Assembly (NCBI RefSeq): GCF_900187455.1
Contig: NZ_FYDX01000005.1
Coordinates: 124,001 to 188,000, forward strand
Direction: 5' to 3'
DNA length: 64,000 bases
Source of the DNA: Pseudomonas sp. Irchel 3E13
GTDB lineage: Bacteria; Pseudomonadota; Gammaproteobacteria; Pseudomonadales; Pseudomonadaceae
Shown here piece after piece: positions 42,080 to 50,601 of this stretch (its first letter is position 1; each line of letters begins with the position of its first letter). The notes beneath the pieces are model-generated. The model had not been told where the DNA came from, did no database searches, and saw only the letters and a list, made by a program, of their open reading frames with translations. A program made the position numbers and the translations under genes.

Positions 42080-43165
42080 ATGAAGTTATCCGATGCAAGC
42101 GCGGTGTATATCATTGCAGAGGCAGGTGTTAACCATAACGGTGAGCGCGACCTCGCTTATGCCCTTGTCGATGCCGCAGCCGATGCCGGCGTTGATGCCG
42201 TCAAGTTTCAGACTTTTGATGCTGAGCGACTGGCGTCCAAGGCTGCGCCCAAGGCGAGCTATCAGAAACAGAGCACCGATGCATCGGAAAGCCAATTGGC
42301 GATGCTCAAGAAGCTGGAGTTGCCCAAGGCGTGGCATTTCGAGCTTCAGGCGTATGCCCGTAGCAAGGGTATCGAGTTCCTTTCCACTGCGTTCGACAGT
42401 GGCAGCCTGCAGTTTCTATGCGAGATGGATCTGCCGTTTTTCAAGATTCCGTCTGGAGAACTGACGAACGGGCCGTTGCTTTGGCAATTTGCTCGCACTG
42501 GCAAGCCGCTGGTTCTTTCCACTGGCATGGCCACCATGAGTGAAGTGGAGCAGGGCCTGGCCATCATCGCCCATGCCCTGGCCTCGACAGCCGAGCCCGG
42601 AAACATGGATGAGGTCTGGAAGTGCTGGAGCGACCCGGTGAGCCGGCAACGTCTGCAGGGGCACGTGACTTTGTTGCACTGCACCTCTCAGTACCCGACA
42701 CCGGCCCATGAGGTCAATCTGCTGGCGATGGACACCCTGAGGGCGTTCGGGCTACCTGTTGGTTATTCCGATCATACCGAGGGCTGTCTCATCCCCGTCG
42801 CTGCAGTTGCCCGTGGCGCTAGCGTGATTGAAAAACACTTCACGTTGGATCGTTCGATGCCGGGGCCGGACCACAAGGCATCGCTCGAGCCGGACGAACT
42901 CAAGTCGATGGTTAGCCAGATCCGGGCTCTACAGCTTGCGCTCGGAGATCCGTGCAAAGTACCGCAACCCAGCGAATGGGATACCCGCAAGGCCGCGCGC
43001 CAGCAGGTAGTCGCAGCACGTGACATTGCTGCCGGTGCGATCATTGCCCGGGATGACCTGACTACCGCGCGCAGCGGTTCTGGATTGCCTCCGACAGCCT
43101 TGTGGGAGCTGGTAGGCAGCACAAGTCGCCGCGCCTTTGGGGTGGGTGAGATCATCGAGAAATGA
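42080..43165 (+). CDS. legI: legionaminic acid synthase (NeuB family)
   Basis: A 361-residue nonulosonate synthase that condenses phosphoenolpyruvate with the C6 sugar. IAEAGVNHNG, DAVKFQTF, IEFLSTAFD, KIPSGELTN and PVGYSDHTEG are the TIM-barrel landmarks, including metal-binding residues. From about residue 290 on, the C-terminal antifreeze-like SAF domain caps the partner's active site (VAARDIAAGAIIARDDL). NeuB for sialic acid is a relative; the presence of LegB and LegC points to a diamino nonulosonate. Only 3 bases follow legG. Confidence 0.92.
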   Translation: MKLSDASAVYIIAEAGVNHNGERDLAYALVDAAADAGVDAVKFQTFDAERLASKAAPKASYQKQSTDASESQLAMLKKLELPKAWHFELQAYARSKGIEFLSTAFDSGSLQFLCEMDLPFFKIPSGELTNGPLLWQFARTGKPLVLSTGMATMSEVEQGLAIIAHALASTAEPGNMDEVWKCWSDPVSRQRLQGHVTLLHCTSQYPTPAHEVNLLAMDTLRAFGLPVGYSDHTEGCLIPVAAVARGASVIEKHFTLDRSMPGPDHKASLEPDELKSMVSQIRALQLALGDPCKVPQPSEWDTRKAARQQVVAARDIAAGAIIARDDLTTARSGSGLPPTALWELVGSTSRRAFGVGEIIEK

Positions 43166-43830
43166 ACCAGTCCGATGTGCGTCCTTTGCCATTGATCCTG
43201 ATGGGTGCGGGTGGTCACGCTAAAGTGTTACTTTCCTTGGTCAGGGCGTGTGGTTACGACGTTGTCGGGGTATGTGATCCCGGCTTGGTCAGGCAGGGCA
43301 TCAGCCATTGGCGAGGTATTGCGGTGCTGGGCGCTGACGATGTGCTGGATCAATACGCTCCCAGTGACATCGAGCTCATAAACGGGATCGGTCAGGTTGT
43401 CGGCGGAAACTTGCGTCGTGTAGTGCATGAGAGCGCAAGTGCCAAGGGGTTTCGCTTCCCTCCCTTGGTGCACCCGGCTGCCTGGCTCGATGATACGGTC
43501 GTTCTGGAGGAGGGTGTCCAGGTGATGGCGGGTGCGATCTTGCAAGCGGATGTACGCATTGGCTGTGCGAGTATCGTCAATACCAGCGCCAGCATCGACC
43601 ATGACTCCCGTGTAGCTGCCCACGTACATGTTGCCCCGGGCGTAACCCTGTGCGGCGGCGTGACCGTTGCCGAAGGCGCATTTATAGGAAGTGGTTCCAC
43701 TGTAATCCAAGGCGTCGTGATTGGAGAGGACGCCTTGGTGGGGGCTGGTACCGTTGTCGTGCGCGACGTGCCCGCCCGAGGCGTTCTGATCGGTCCGTCG
43801 GCCCGGACAAGGTCTGTGCCGGACTCGTGA
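43162..43830 (+). CDS. legH: LegH/NeuD-type sugar O- or N-acetyltransferase
   Basis: A 222-residue PglD-family acetyltransferase: an N-terminal nucleotide-like domain (LILMGAGGHAKVLLSLVRACG) followed by a left-handed beta-helix of hexapeptide repeats (VIQGVVIGEDALVGAGTVVV). PglD-like LegH acetylates the C4 amino group left by LegC. The gene position right after legI fits that step; an O-acetyltransferase as in NeuD is the alternative. It overlaps legI by 4 bases (ATGA). Confidence 0.85.
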   Translation: MNQSDVRPLPLILMGAGGHAKVLLSLVRACGYDVVGVCDPGLVRQGISHWRGIAVLGADDVLDQYAPSDIELINGIGQVVGGNLRRVVHESASAKGFRFPPLVHPAAWLDDTVVLEEGVQVMAGAILQADVRIGCASIVNTSASIDHDSRVAAHVHVAPGVTLCGGVTVAEGAFIGSGSTVIQGVVIGEDALVGAGTVVVRDVPARGVLIGPSARTRSVPDS

Positions 43831-43849
43831 ATATTAGAGAAGGTATGCA

Positions 43850-44896
43850 ATGAAGCAGTGGGAACTAACACTCGTCGATCCTGAGTGCTCTATGGAAAAA
43901 GCCATTGCGACGCTGGATAAGGTCGCGGTGAGAATCGTCATGATTGTGGATCATGAACGGCGACTGCTGGGAACCCTGACGGATGGCGACGTCCGCCGTG
44001 CTTTGTTGAAGCAGCGGCCCTTGACCACGCCGGTCAGCGAGGTCATGTGTTCTACTCCAAGGACCGCTGAGCGGGATTGGAGCAAAGAACGCATTCTGGC
44101 GGTGATGGAGCGCTACCAGTTGCTGCAGTTGCCGGTGCTGGACGCCAATGGTGTGGTGATCGGCCTGGAAACCTTGCACGACCTGCTCAATAAACCGCGC
44201 AGAAACAATCCGGTCTTCCTGATGGCAGGCGGGTTCGGTACGCGTTTGCGCCCGCTGACCCACAATTGCCCGAAGCCGCTGCTGAAGGTAGGCGACAAGC
44301 CCATTCTGGAACTGATTCTGGAACGCTTCATCAACTCTGGTTTCCACCGTTTCTTCATTTCCACTCATTACATGCCGGAAATGATCCGCGAACACTTCGG
44401 TGATGGCAGTCGTTGGGGGGTGAGCATTCGTTATATCCACGAAGAGTCGCCACTGGGTACCGGTGGAGCGCTAGGACTGTTGCCTCATGATGAAATCGAT
44501 CTGCCGATGTTCATGATGAATGGTGACTTGCTGACCACGCTGGATTTCGAAAACGTACTGGATTTTCATCAGGCCCATAGCGGTTCCGCCACGATGTGTG
44601 TGCGTGAGTACGAATACTGCGTGCCTTATGGCGTTATCCAGAGCGACGGACACCGAATTCGCTCCATGGTGGAAAAACCGGTGCAGCGCTTCTTCATCAA
44701 CGCCGGTATCTACCTGCTTTCGCCCGAGCTGGTGAAGAGCGTATCGGCAGGTACCCGTGTCGACATGCCAACCTTGCTGGAACATGAAATTTCTGCCGGC
44801 CGCGACGTCAATATGTTCCCGATACATGAGTATTGGCTGGACATCGGGCGGATGGAGGACTTTCAACGAGCCCAGCACGAGTTCGGCGGCCTATGA
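43850..44896 (+). CDS. ptmE: PtmE-type CBS-nucleotidyltransferase
   Basis: A 348-residue fusion of two CBS domains (residues 1-120, such as RLLGTLTDGDVRRALL and LPVLDANGVVIGLETL) with a sugar-1-phosphate nucleotidyltransferase (MAGGFGTRLRPLT, PKPLLKVGDKP, and the MNGDLLT metal motif). In Campylobacter PtmE makes GDP-glucosamine and so feeds a GDP-linked route. The CBS pair may sense nucleotides. The glucosamine-supplying PtmF/PgmL steps are not visible here and would need to come from general metabolism. Confidence 0.85.
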   Translation: MKQWELTLVDPECSMEKAIATLDKVAVRIVMIVDHERRLLGTLTDGDVRRALLKQRPLTTPVSEVMCSTPRTAERDWSKERILAVMERYQLLQLPVLDANGVVIGLETLHDLLNKPRRNNPVFLMAGGFGTRLRPLTHNCPKPLLKVGDKPILELILERFINSGFHRFFISTHYMPEMIREHFGDGSRWGVSIRYIHEESPLGTGGALGLLPHDEIDLPMFMMNGDLLTTLDFENVLDFHQAHSGSATMCVREYEYCVPYGVIQSDGHRIRSMVEKPVQRFFINAGIYLLSPELVKSVSAGTRVDMPTLLEHEISAGRDVNMFPIHEYWLDIGRMEDFQRAQHEFGGL

Positions 44897-45909
44897 GCCA
44901 GTTCTCCCGTTTTCTTGTCATTGGTAGTGGCAGCATCGCCAAACGTCATATCGCCAATCTGCGACAGTTGTTCGCGCCAGCCCAAGTCGCTTGCGTCTCC
45001 GCATCGGGCCGGGAATTGCAGGTCGAGGATGTGGGGGCGGATGTACTGCGTTTCGCTTCGATTCAGGAAGCCTTGGCGACTAAACCCGACTTCGCCGTCA
45101 TTGCCTCTCCCGCTCCCTGGCACATCGAGCATGCTTCCTTGTTGGTGGCGCAGGGCATCCCTGTACTCATCGAAAAACCGATCGCCGACAGTCTCGAGCG
45201 TCTGAGTGGCTTGCGCGACCTGCTTATCGATCGAGAATCCATCATCGACGTCGCTTACAACCTTCGTTACATGGGGTCGGCCGTAGCTTTCAAGGCGCTT
45301 CTCGACGAAGGCCGGGTTGGTGCGGTTCGCAGTGTCAGCGTCGACGTTGGTCAGTACCTGCCCGATTGGCGTCCTGCCAGCGATTACCGCAAGAATGTTT
45401 CGGCCCGCCGGGCTCTGGGGGGAGGCGTTCTGCTCGAGCTCAGTCACGAGCTGGATTATATCGGCTGGTTGTTCGGTCGGTTCGAGACCGCCTATTGCGT
45501 GGCGCGCAATTCAGGAGCATTGGAAGTCGATGTTGAAGACACCGTGGATGCCCTGTTGGTGCGTAACGACGGGTTGGTCGCCAATGTGCACATGGATTTC
45601 CTGCAGCGTGCTCCGGTGCGGACCTGCAAAGTGGTCGGACAGTCCGGGACGCTGGTCTGGGACATCCTGAACAATCGTATTTCCCTGCATAGCGCAAAGG
45701 ATCAGCAGAGCGTGCTGTTCGATGACCCCAATTATGATCGGAACAACATGTACATGGATCAGTTGCGGCATTTCGCCAAGGTAGCAATGGGCGTTGCGCG
45801 GCCTGCTGTGGGTATTGCCGATGCATTGGAAACGCTGCATCTCATTGAGGCCATGAAGCGTTCGGCCGCAGCCGGTCAGGTTGTCGCCATTGGAGGCATT
45901 CAAGCATGA
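44893..45909 (+). CDS. Gfo/Idh/MocA oxidoreductase (first of three)
   Basis: A 338-residue NAD(P)-dependent oxidoreductase. The N-terminal Rossmann loop is VIGSGSIAKRHIANL, and the EKP motif (VLIEKPIADS) is intact, with GGGVLLELSHELDYIGWLF giving the catalytic-His region. The ATG overlaps the ptmE stop by 4 bases, and legF overlaps its end by 4, so it is firmly inside the leg operon. Homologues accompany legionaminic-type clusters widely, but the reaction is not established; alteration of the sugar's side chain or a derivative group is an inference. Confidence 0.8.
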   Translation: MSQFSRFLVIGSGSIAKRHIANLRQLFAPAQVACVSASGRELQVEDVGADVLRFASIQEALATKPDFAVIASPAPWHIEHASLLVAQGIPVLIEKPIADSLERLSGLRDLLIDRESIIDVAYNLRYMGSAVAFKALLDEGRVGAVRSVSVDVGQYLPDWRPASDYRKNVSARRALGGGVLLELSHELDYIGWLFGRFETAYCVARNSGALEVDVEDTVDALLVRNDGLVANVHMDFLQRAPVRTCKVVGQSGTLVWDILNNRISLHSAKDQQSVLFDDPNYDRNNMYMDQLRHFAKVAMGVARPAVGIADALETLHLIEAMKRSAAAGQVVAIGGIQA

Positions 45910-46607
45910 GTGTTTACGCCTTTATCTTTGCTCGCGGCAATTCGAAAGGGCTGCCAGGCAAGAACATCAGACCCTTGGGGGGAATCCCGCTAATCGCGCA
46001 CTCGATTCTGGTCGCGCAACAGGTTGAAGGGATCAGCAAGGTATTCGTATCAACAGACTCGTCTGCAATTGCCGAAGTGGCCCGTGCCTATTCCGCAGAA
46101 GTCATCGTTAGGCCGGAAGAACTGGCCACCGATACTGCAGCCGAATGGTTGGCCTGGCGACATGCAATCGGTTACCTCCAGGAGCGTGGCGAATCGTTCG
46201 ACACTTTCATCAGCCTGCCTGCCACCAGTCCCCTGAGAAACAGTGAAGATGTCCGTAGTTGTCTGGCCAGTCTTGACCAGGATACGGACGTGGTGGTGAC
46301 TGTTACGCCAGCATCGCGCAGCCCCTACTTCAATATGGTCGTCCGGGATGATGCGGGTAACAGCCAGTTGGTCTGCTCGGGGAATGCGGTGCACCGTCGT
46401 CAGGATGCGCCGGCAGTGTTCGACATGACTACCGTGGCGTACGTGACCCGTCCAGCGTTCGTATTGGAGCAGGAGCGGATCTTTTCCGGACGGGTTAAAT
46501 CTGTAGTCGTGCCGCGGCAACGCGCTGTGGATATCGATGATATCTACGATTTCAAAATGGCCGAAATGTTATATGCGGATAGAGAGAAAGGGCATGCTGA
46601 AGGGTAA
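45906..46607 (+). CDS. legF: CMP-legionaminic acid synthetase (cytidylyltransferase)
   Basis: A 233-residue NeuA-family enzyme that activates the nonulosonate with CTP. IFARGNSKGLPGKNIRPLGG is the CTP-binding start; LPATSPLRNSEDVRSCL and VDIDDIYDFKMAE hold the binding residues and metal-binding Asp. It belongs to the short PtmB/LegF branch. It overlaps the preceding oxidoreductase by 4 bases and ptmA by 14. It needs a matching transferase; see the gene at 52517-53662. Confidence 0.9.
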   Translation: MSVYAFIFARGNSKGLPGKNIRPLGGIPLIAHSILVAQQVEGISKVFVSTDSSAIAEVARAYSAEVIVRPEELATDTAAEWLAWRHAIGYLQERGESFDTFISLPATSPLRNSEDVRSCLASLDQDTDVVVTVTPASRSPYFNMVVRDDAGNSQLVCSGNAVHRRQDAPAVFDMTTVAYVTRPAFVLEQERIFSGRVKSVVVPRQRAVDIDDIYDFKMAEMLYADREKGHAEG

Positions 46608-47355
46608 GAAAGTTCTTGTGGCTGGTGCGGGAGGCCTGCTCGGCAGTAAGCTCACGGCGGCCTTGCTTGGCGAAGGTGCGCGGGTTCTAGTGGCCGACAT
46701 CAATCTCTCCTTGATGAACGAGCGTCTACTGCAACAAGGAGTTGCCGAGAATCATCCAGACGTGATCCGCGTATCCTTGGACCTGAATGATACGGCGTCC
46801 GTCGATAACTTGTTTGCATCGCTGGACGATCTGGACGGTGCCGTGAACTGTACCTATCCACGCAACAAGCGATACGGTGCCAAGTTCGAGAACGTGACCC
46901 TTGCCGATTTCAACGAGAACGTTTCTCTGCATCTGGGGTCATCGTTCTTGTTCATGCAGCAGTGCGCGAAATATTTCGAGCGCAGCCGTCGGCCTTTCTC
47001 GCTGGTCAATATCTCGTCGATCTATGGCGTGGTTGCGCCAAAATTCGAAGTGTATGACGACACGCCAATGACGATGCCGGTGGAGTACGCCGCGATCAAG
47101 TCCGCGCTGATTCATCTCAGCAAATACCTGGCCAGTTATGTGGCCAGCAGTGACTTCCGCTCCAACTGCGTGAGTCCTGGCGGAATCTTCGATCATCAGC
47201 CCGAGCGTTTCCTCGCCGCCTACAAGCAGCACACACTGGGCAAGGGCATGCTGGATATCAAGGATGTCGTGGGATCCGTCATGTTCCTGCTTTCCGACCA
47301 TGCCAGCTATGTCAATGGTCAGAACATCGTCGTCGATGATGGCTTTAGCTTGTAG
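46594..47355 (+). CDS. ptmA: PtmA-type short-chain dehydrogenase
   Basis: A 253-residue SDR oxidoreductase. VAGAGGLLGSKLTAALLGEGA binds NAD(P), and NISSIYGVVAPKFEV with YAAIKSALIHLSKYLA supplies Ser and YxxxK. PtmA homologues are associated with legionaminic acid genes in Campylobacter; a late step on the nonulosonate is proposed there. The start at 46594 is preceded by AAAGGG; it overlaps legF by 14 bases. The neighbouring Gfo/Idh/MocA genes suggest an oxidation-reduction pair that could change a stereocentre. Confidence 0.85.
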   Translation: MLKGKKVLVAGAGGLLGSKLTAALLGEGARVLVADINLSLMNERLLQQGVAENHPDVIRVSLDLNDTASVDNLFASLDDLDGAVNCTYPRNKRYGAKFENVTLADFNENVSLHLGSSFLFMQQCAKYFERSRRPFSLVNISSIYGVVAPKFEVYDDTPMTMPVEYAAIKSALIHLSKYLASYVASSDFRSNCVSPGGIFDHQPERFLAAYKQHTLGKGMLDIKDVVGSVMFLLSDHASYVNGQNIVVDDGFSL

Positions 47356-47383
47356 TCTTCCTCCCGGATAAAAGTGATCAACC

Positions 47384-48361
47384 ATGTTCAACATTCTTCT
47401 CGTAGGGGCTGGGCAGCTTGGCAGCCGCCATCTGCAGGCCTTGGCTCTCGCTGATTTCGCCGACATCACCATTCAGGTTGTAGATCCGTTCGCGGCGTCG
47501 CTGGAAAGGGCCAAGGAGCGCTGGGAGCAGGTCGAGCGTTCGTCTTCGATTCGCAGTATCGACTTTCTGACCGACATCGCTCAGGTCAAAGGCAGCATTG
47601 ATTTCTGTGTGGTCGCCACCAACGCTGACTGCCGCCTGCAATTGCTGGAAGACATGCTTGCTCGCTTGACGGTCAGGAACCTACTGCTGGAAAAAGTACT
47701 GTTCCAGTCGGAGGCACAACTGAACGCTGCGGCACAGCTTTTTGCCCATGTGGGGTGCAACGTCTGGGTCAACTGCCCGCGCCGCATGTTCTCGGGTTAT
47801 GAAGTCCTGCGTGAGCGTCTGAGTGGGCAGCGGGCGTTCGACCTGCGCGTCGTTGGCGAGCAATGGGGACTGGCTTGCAACGCCATCCACTTCATCGATA
47901 TCTGGGCATTTCTTTCCGGCGCGAGCTCGTATGTCGCCGATGTTTCCGGACTGGATCCAGTGGTTGTCGAGAGCAAGCGTCCCGGCTACAAGGAACTTAT
48001 TGGAACGCTTGCTGGCAATTGGCAGGACAGCCGTTTCTCCTTGACCTGTCATGCCGAGGTCGCTTCACAGCCATTGCGGATCGAGATCGAGACCGAAGAC
48101 TATCGGGTGACGCTCAATGAGGGGGCTGGGTTGTGCGAACTTCAGGACAAGGCAAGCGGGGCTGTTGAAGCCTTGCCGTTTACTGTTCTGTACCAAAGCC
48201 AACTGACACACCGTGTCGCGGAGTCCATTTATCGTGGCAGTCCATGCCAACTGACCCCCTTCGATGAGTCGGCAGCTTTGCATGCGCCGTTCCTGCGAAC
48301 GGTGCTGGCGTTCTTCAACACGCACGACGGCGGCGCTTACACGCTTTGCCCCATTACCTGA
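47384..48361 (+). CDS. Gfo/Idh/MocA-like protein with altered EKP motif (second of three)
   Basis: A 325-residue protein with a clear Rossmann start (LLVGAGQLGSRHLQALA). The family's EKP motif is EKV at 103-105, so the conserved proline is lost while the lysine is kept. A catalytic-site candidate follows in GLACNAIHFIDIWAFL. It is more divergent than its two neighbours; it may still be an oxidoreductase or have become a regulatory or dimer partner. It follows ptmA by 28 bases and precedes the third copy by 17. Confidence 0.72.
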   Translation: MFNILLVGAGQLGSRHLQALALADFADITIQVVDPFAASLERAKERWEQVERSSSIRSIDFLTDIAQVKGSIDFCVVATNADCRLQLLEDMLARLTVRNLLLEKVLFQSEAQLNAAAQLFAHVGCNVWVNCPRRMFSGYEVLRERLSGQRAFDLRVVGEQWGLACNAIHFIDIWAFLSGASSYVADVSGLDPVVVESKRPGYKELIGTLAGNWQDSRFSLTCHAEVASQPLRIEIETEDYRVTLNEGAGLCELQDKASGAVEALPFTVLYQSQLTHRVAESIYRGSPCQLTPFDESAALHAPFLRTVLAFFNTHDGGAYTLCPIT

Positions 48362-48378
48362 TCAAGAACGGATAACCC

Positions 48379-49317
48379 ATGATGCTATTAGTCGGTGCCG
48401 GCCCTATGGCCGTTCAATATGCCAACGTTCTGAAAGGCATGGAAACGCCATTCCAGGTGGTTGGGCGCAGCGCGCAATCTGCCGAGACCTTTCACCAAAC
48501 GGTAGGTGTGAAACCTGTACCGGGTGGTGTTGAAGCTTATTTCGATGGCGAACATCCCGCAGTTGAATTCGCCATTGTTGCGGTCAGCGTCGAGCAACTG
48601 GAATACACCAGCGCTTACTTGCTGGAGCAAGGCGTAAAGCAGTTGTTGATCGAGAAGCCAGGCGGCTTGACTCTTGAGTCTATCGAGCGTCTGACGCAGA
48701 AAGCAGACCACTACGGTGCGTCTGTGTACATCGCCTACAACCGTCGTTTCCTTGCCTCTGTCCTCAAGGCGCGTGAACTGATCGCTGAAGATGGTGGGGT
48801 CACCAGCTTCAACTTTGAAATCACCGAGTGGTCAGACACCATCAAGGCTATCCACAAGGCTGAGGGGGTCAAGGAAAACTGGTTCTTTGCAAACACGACC
48901 CACGTCACCGACCTGGCCTTCTACCTGGGCGGTCGCCCGAGCCAGTTGAGTACGTTCAACGCCGGTTCGCTGTCATGGCATGAGCGTGCGGCGCGTTTCG
49001 CCGGTGCCGGCGTAACCGCCGAGGGTGCGCTGTTTGCCTATACGGGCGACTGGGAGGCGCCTGGGCGCTGGGCAGTGGAAGTGTTGACGAAGAAGCGTCG
49101 ATTCATTTTCAAACCGTTGGAGAAGCTTCAGGTGCAACTGATCAACAGTGTTGCCGTCTCTCCAGTGGAAATTGATGACAGTCTTGATGCCCGCTACAAA
49201 CCGGGGCTTTACCTCCAGGTCGACAAGTTCCTGAACGGTGATCAAGACGGGCTCTGTTCTCTGGCGGAGCACCTTGAGAACAGTCGACTATATGCACGTA
49301 TCGCTGGTTATGCGTGA
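48379..49317 (+). CDS. Gfo/Idh/MocA oxidoreductase (third of three)
   Basis: A 312-residue protein. LVGAGPMAVQYANVL is the nucleotide loop and LLIEKPGGLTLES the intact EKP motif; NTTHVTDLAFYLGG holds the catalytic-His region. The C-terminal half is the sheet domain of the family. It sits between the second copy and wzx. Substrate not known; placement implies the same nonulosonate or a sugar of this O unit. Confidence 0.78.
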   Translation: MMLLVGAGPMAVQYANVLKGMETPFQVVGRSAQSAETFHQTVGVKPVPGGVEAYFDGEHPAVEFAIVAVSVEQLEYTSAYLLEQGVKQLLIEKPGGLTLESIERLTQKADHYGASVYIAYNRRFLASVLKARELIAEDGGVTSFNFEITEWSDTIKAIHKAEGVKENWFFANTTHVTDLAFYLGGRPSQLSTFNAGSLSWHERAARFAGAGVTAEGALFAYTGDWEAPGRWAVEVLTKKRRFIFKPLEKLQVQLINSVAVSPVEIDDSLDARYKPGLYLQVDKFLNGDQDGLCSLAEHLENSRLYARIAGYA

Positions 49318-49350
49318 TTTTGTGCTGGTCCGTTCGGGAGTCGCCGCTCG

Positions 49351-50601
49351 ATGAGGCGTGAGGGCATGGTTGGTGCGATTAAATACGTGTTGGCAACCTA
49401 CAGCGAGTTTTCGCTGGTCGCGTTGTTGACGCTGTACTTCACCAATATGGCGAGTCAACAGGCTCTCGCGGATTCCAGCATTGCATTCATCGTGATCTCC
49501 TATAGCACGTTTCTTGCGCTGGGTTTTCACAATGGTGCGATCCGCGATGGAGCCATCAGCGGTTCGGTGGAAGAGAAACAGCGCATTTTACGATTGGAAA
49601 TCCAGTTCTCGGCATTCATCGCCGTGCTGCTGGTGCTCGCAGCCGCAGTTTGTCATGAGCGCTTTTTCCTCATGGCGGGATTGTTCATCGGTGGAATCAA
49701 CCATCTGAAGACGGCCTGCCAGACGGTGTTCCGTCTCCTGGGCATGGACCTTCACCTGAATGTGCTGAACGTTTCCTGGGCGAGCGCATTCTTCGTCAGC
49801 TTCGGCCTGGCATTTCTGTTGTTTTCCGACAGTACGCTGGAGCACAGATTCTTCGGTGCTTGGGCTTTCGCGGCCTTTGCGGTGGTCGTTGCGTTCTTTG
49901 TCTATTGCCGAGGCAAACTGAGAGCTTCCATCAGCGACCGTTCTGAAAACCTCAGGTTGTTCTGGAAGATTCTCAGTGCCTCCCGGTACATGTTTCTGAT
50001 GGCGAGTGGCCTGGTCGTGGTGCTTACGCTGGATCGCGTGGTTCTCAATACGTTGGGGGCTGCCGAGAAAGTCAGGGCCGACTTCCAGTATGTCGATGTA
50101 CTCACCAATATCTATTTCCTGGGGATGACTTCGGTACTTTATTATTTCACGCCCGGGTTGTTAAAGCGGTTCAGTGGCGATGACGCGGAGCACGGTGTCT
50201 TCAAGGTCATGATGATCAAGTGTGGGGCTTGGCTGTCTGCGGTCGTGTCGTTCTTCGTCGTTGCGATCAGCTTATTCTTGCTGGTCATCGGTCGTTTTGA
50301 ATGGCCGCTTTTCGAGATTTTGATATCGATGCTGTTGCTCAAAACGATGCTCATTTGTCTGGGATTCGTTTGCAATTTTTATCTCGCCCAACGCCTTGAG
50401 CGGGTGTTGGCGGTCGCTTACTTGAGTTTGATGGTCGTCGGTCTTGGGCTGTCGTTCACCTTCGGTTATTTGTACACGGGAACGCCGCACATCGTTTTTC
50501 TGCCGTTGCTCAATGCGGTGCTGGTTGGGGCATTGGTGTTGATTCTTTTCAAAAAAATCCGTACTCAAGGCGATCATGAACAAAGTACTTGTATTAACTG
50601 A
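49351..50601 (+). CDS. wzx: O-unit flippase Wzx (predicted)
   Basis: A 416-residue integral membrane protein with about 12 hydrophobic helices (from EFSLVALLTLYFTNM through VFLPLLNAVLVGALVLILF) and short basic loops, in the MOP/MATE-like style of O-antigen flippases. There is no other candidate in the locus to move the lipid-linked repeat across the inner membrane. Sequence conservation in this family is very low, so the call rests on topology and context. It overlaps the next gene by 26 bases. Confidence 0.75.
   Translation: MRREGMVGAIKYVLATYSEFSLVALLTLYFTNMASQQALADSSIAFIVISYSTFLALGFHNGAIRDGAISGSVEEKQRILRLEIQFSAFIAVLLVLAAAVCHERFFLMAGLFIGGINHLKTACQTVFRLLGMDLHLNVLNVSWASAFFVSFGLAFLLFSDSTLEHRFFGAWAFAAFAVVVAFFVYCRGKLRASISDRSENLRLFWKILSASRYMFLMASGLVVVLTLDRVVLNTLGAAEKVRADFQYVDVLTNIYFLGMTSVLYYFTPGLLKRFSGDDAEHGVFKVMMIKCGAWLSAVVSFFVVAISLFLLVIGRFEWPLFEILISMLLLKTMLICLGFVCNFYLAQRLERVLAVAYLSLMVVGLGLSFTFGYLYTGTPHIVFLPLLNAVLVGALVLILFKKIRTQGDHEQSTCIN

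Noticed and set aside
38784..46607. N-acetylneuraminic (sialic) acid cluster
   Set aside because: legB, legC and legH have no place in Neu5Ac synthesis; the set fits a diamino nonulosonate.
38784..46607. Pseudaminic acid cluster
   Set aside because: The dehydratase is LegB-like and not a PseB-type 5-inverting enzyme, the synthase resembles LegI, and no PseG- or PseH-like gene is seen.
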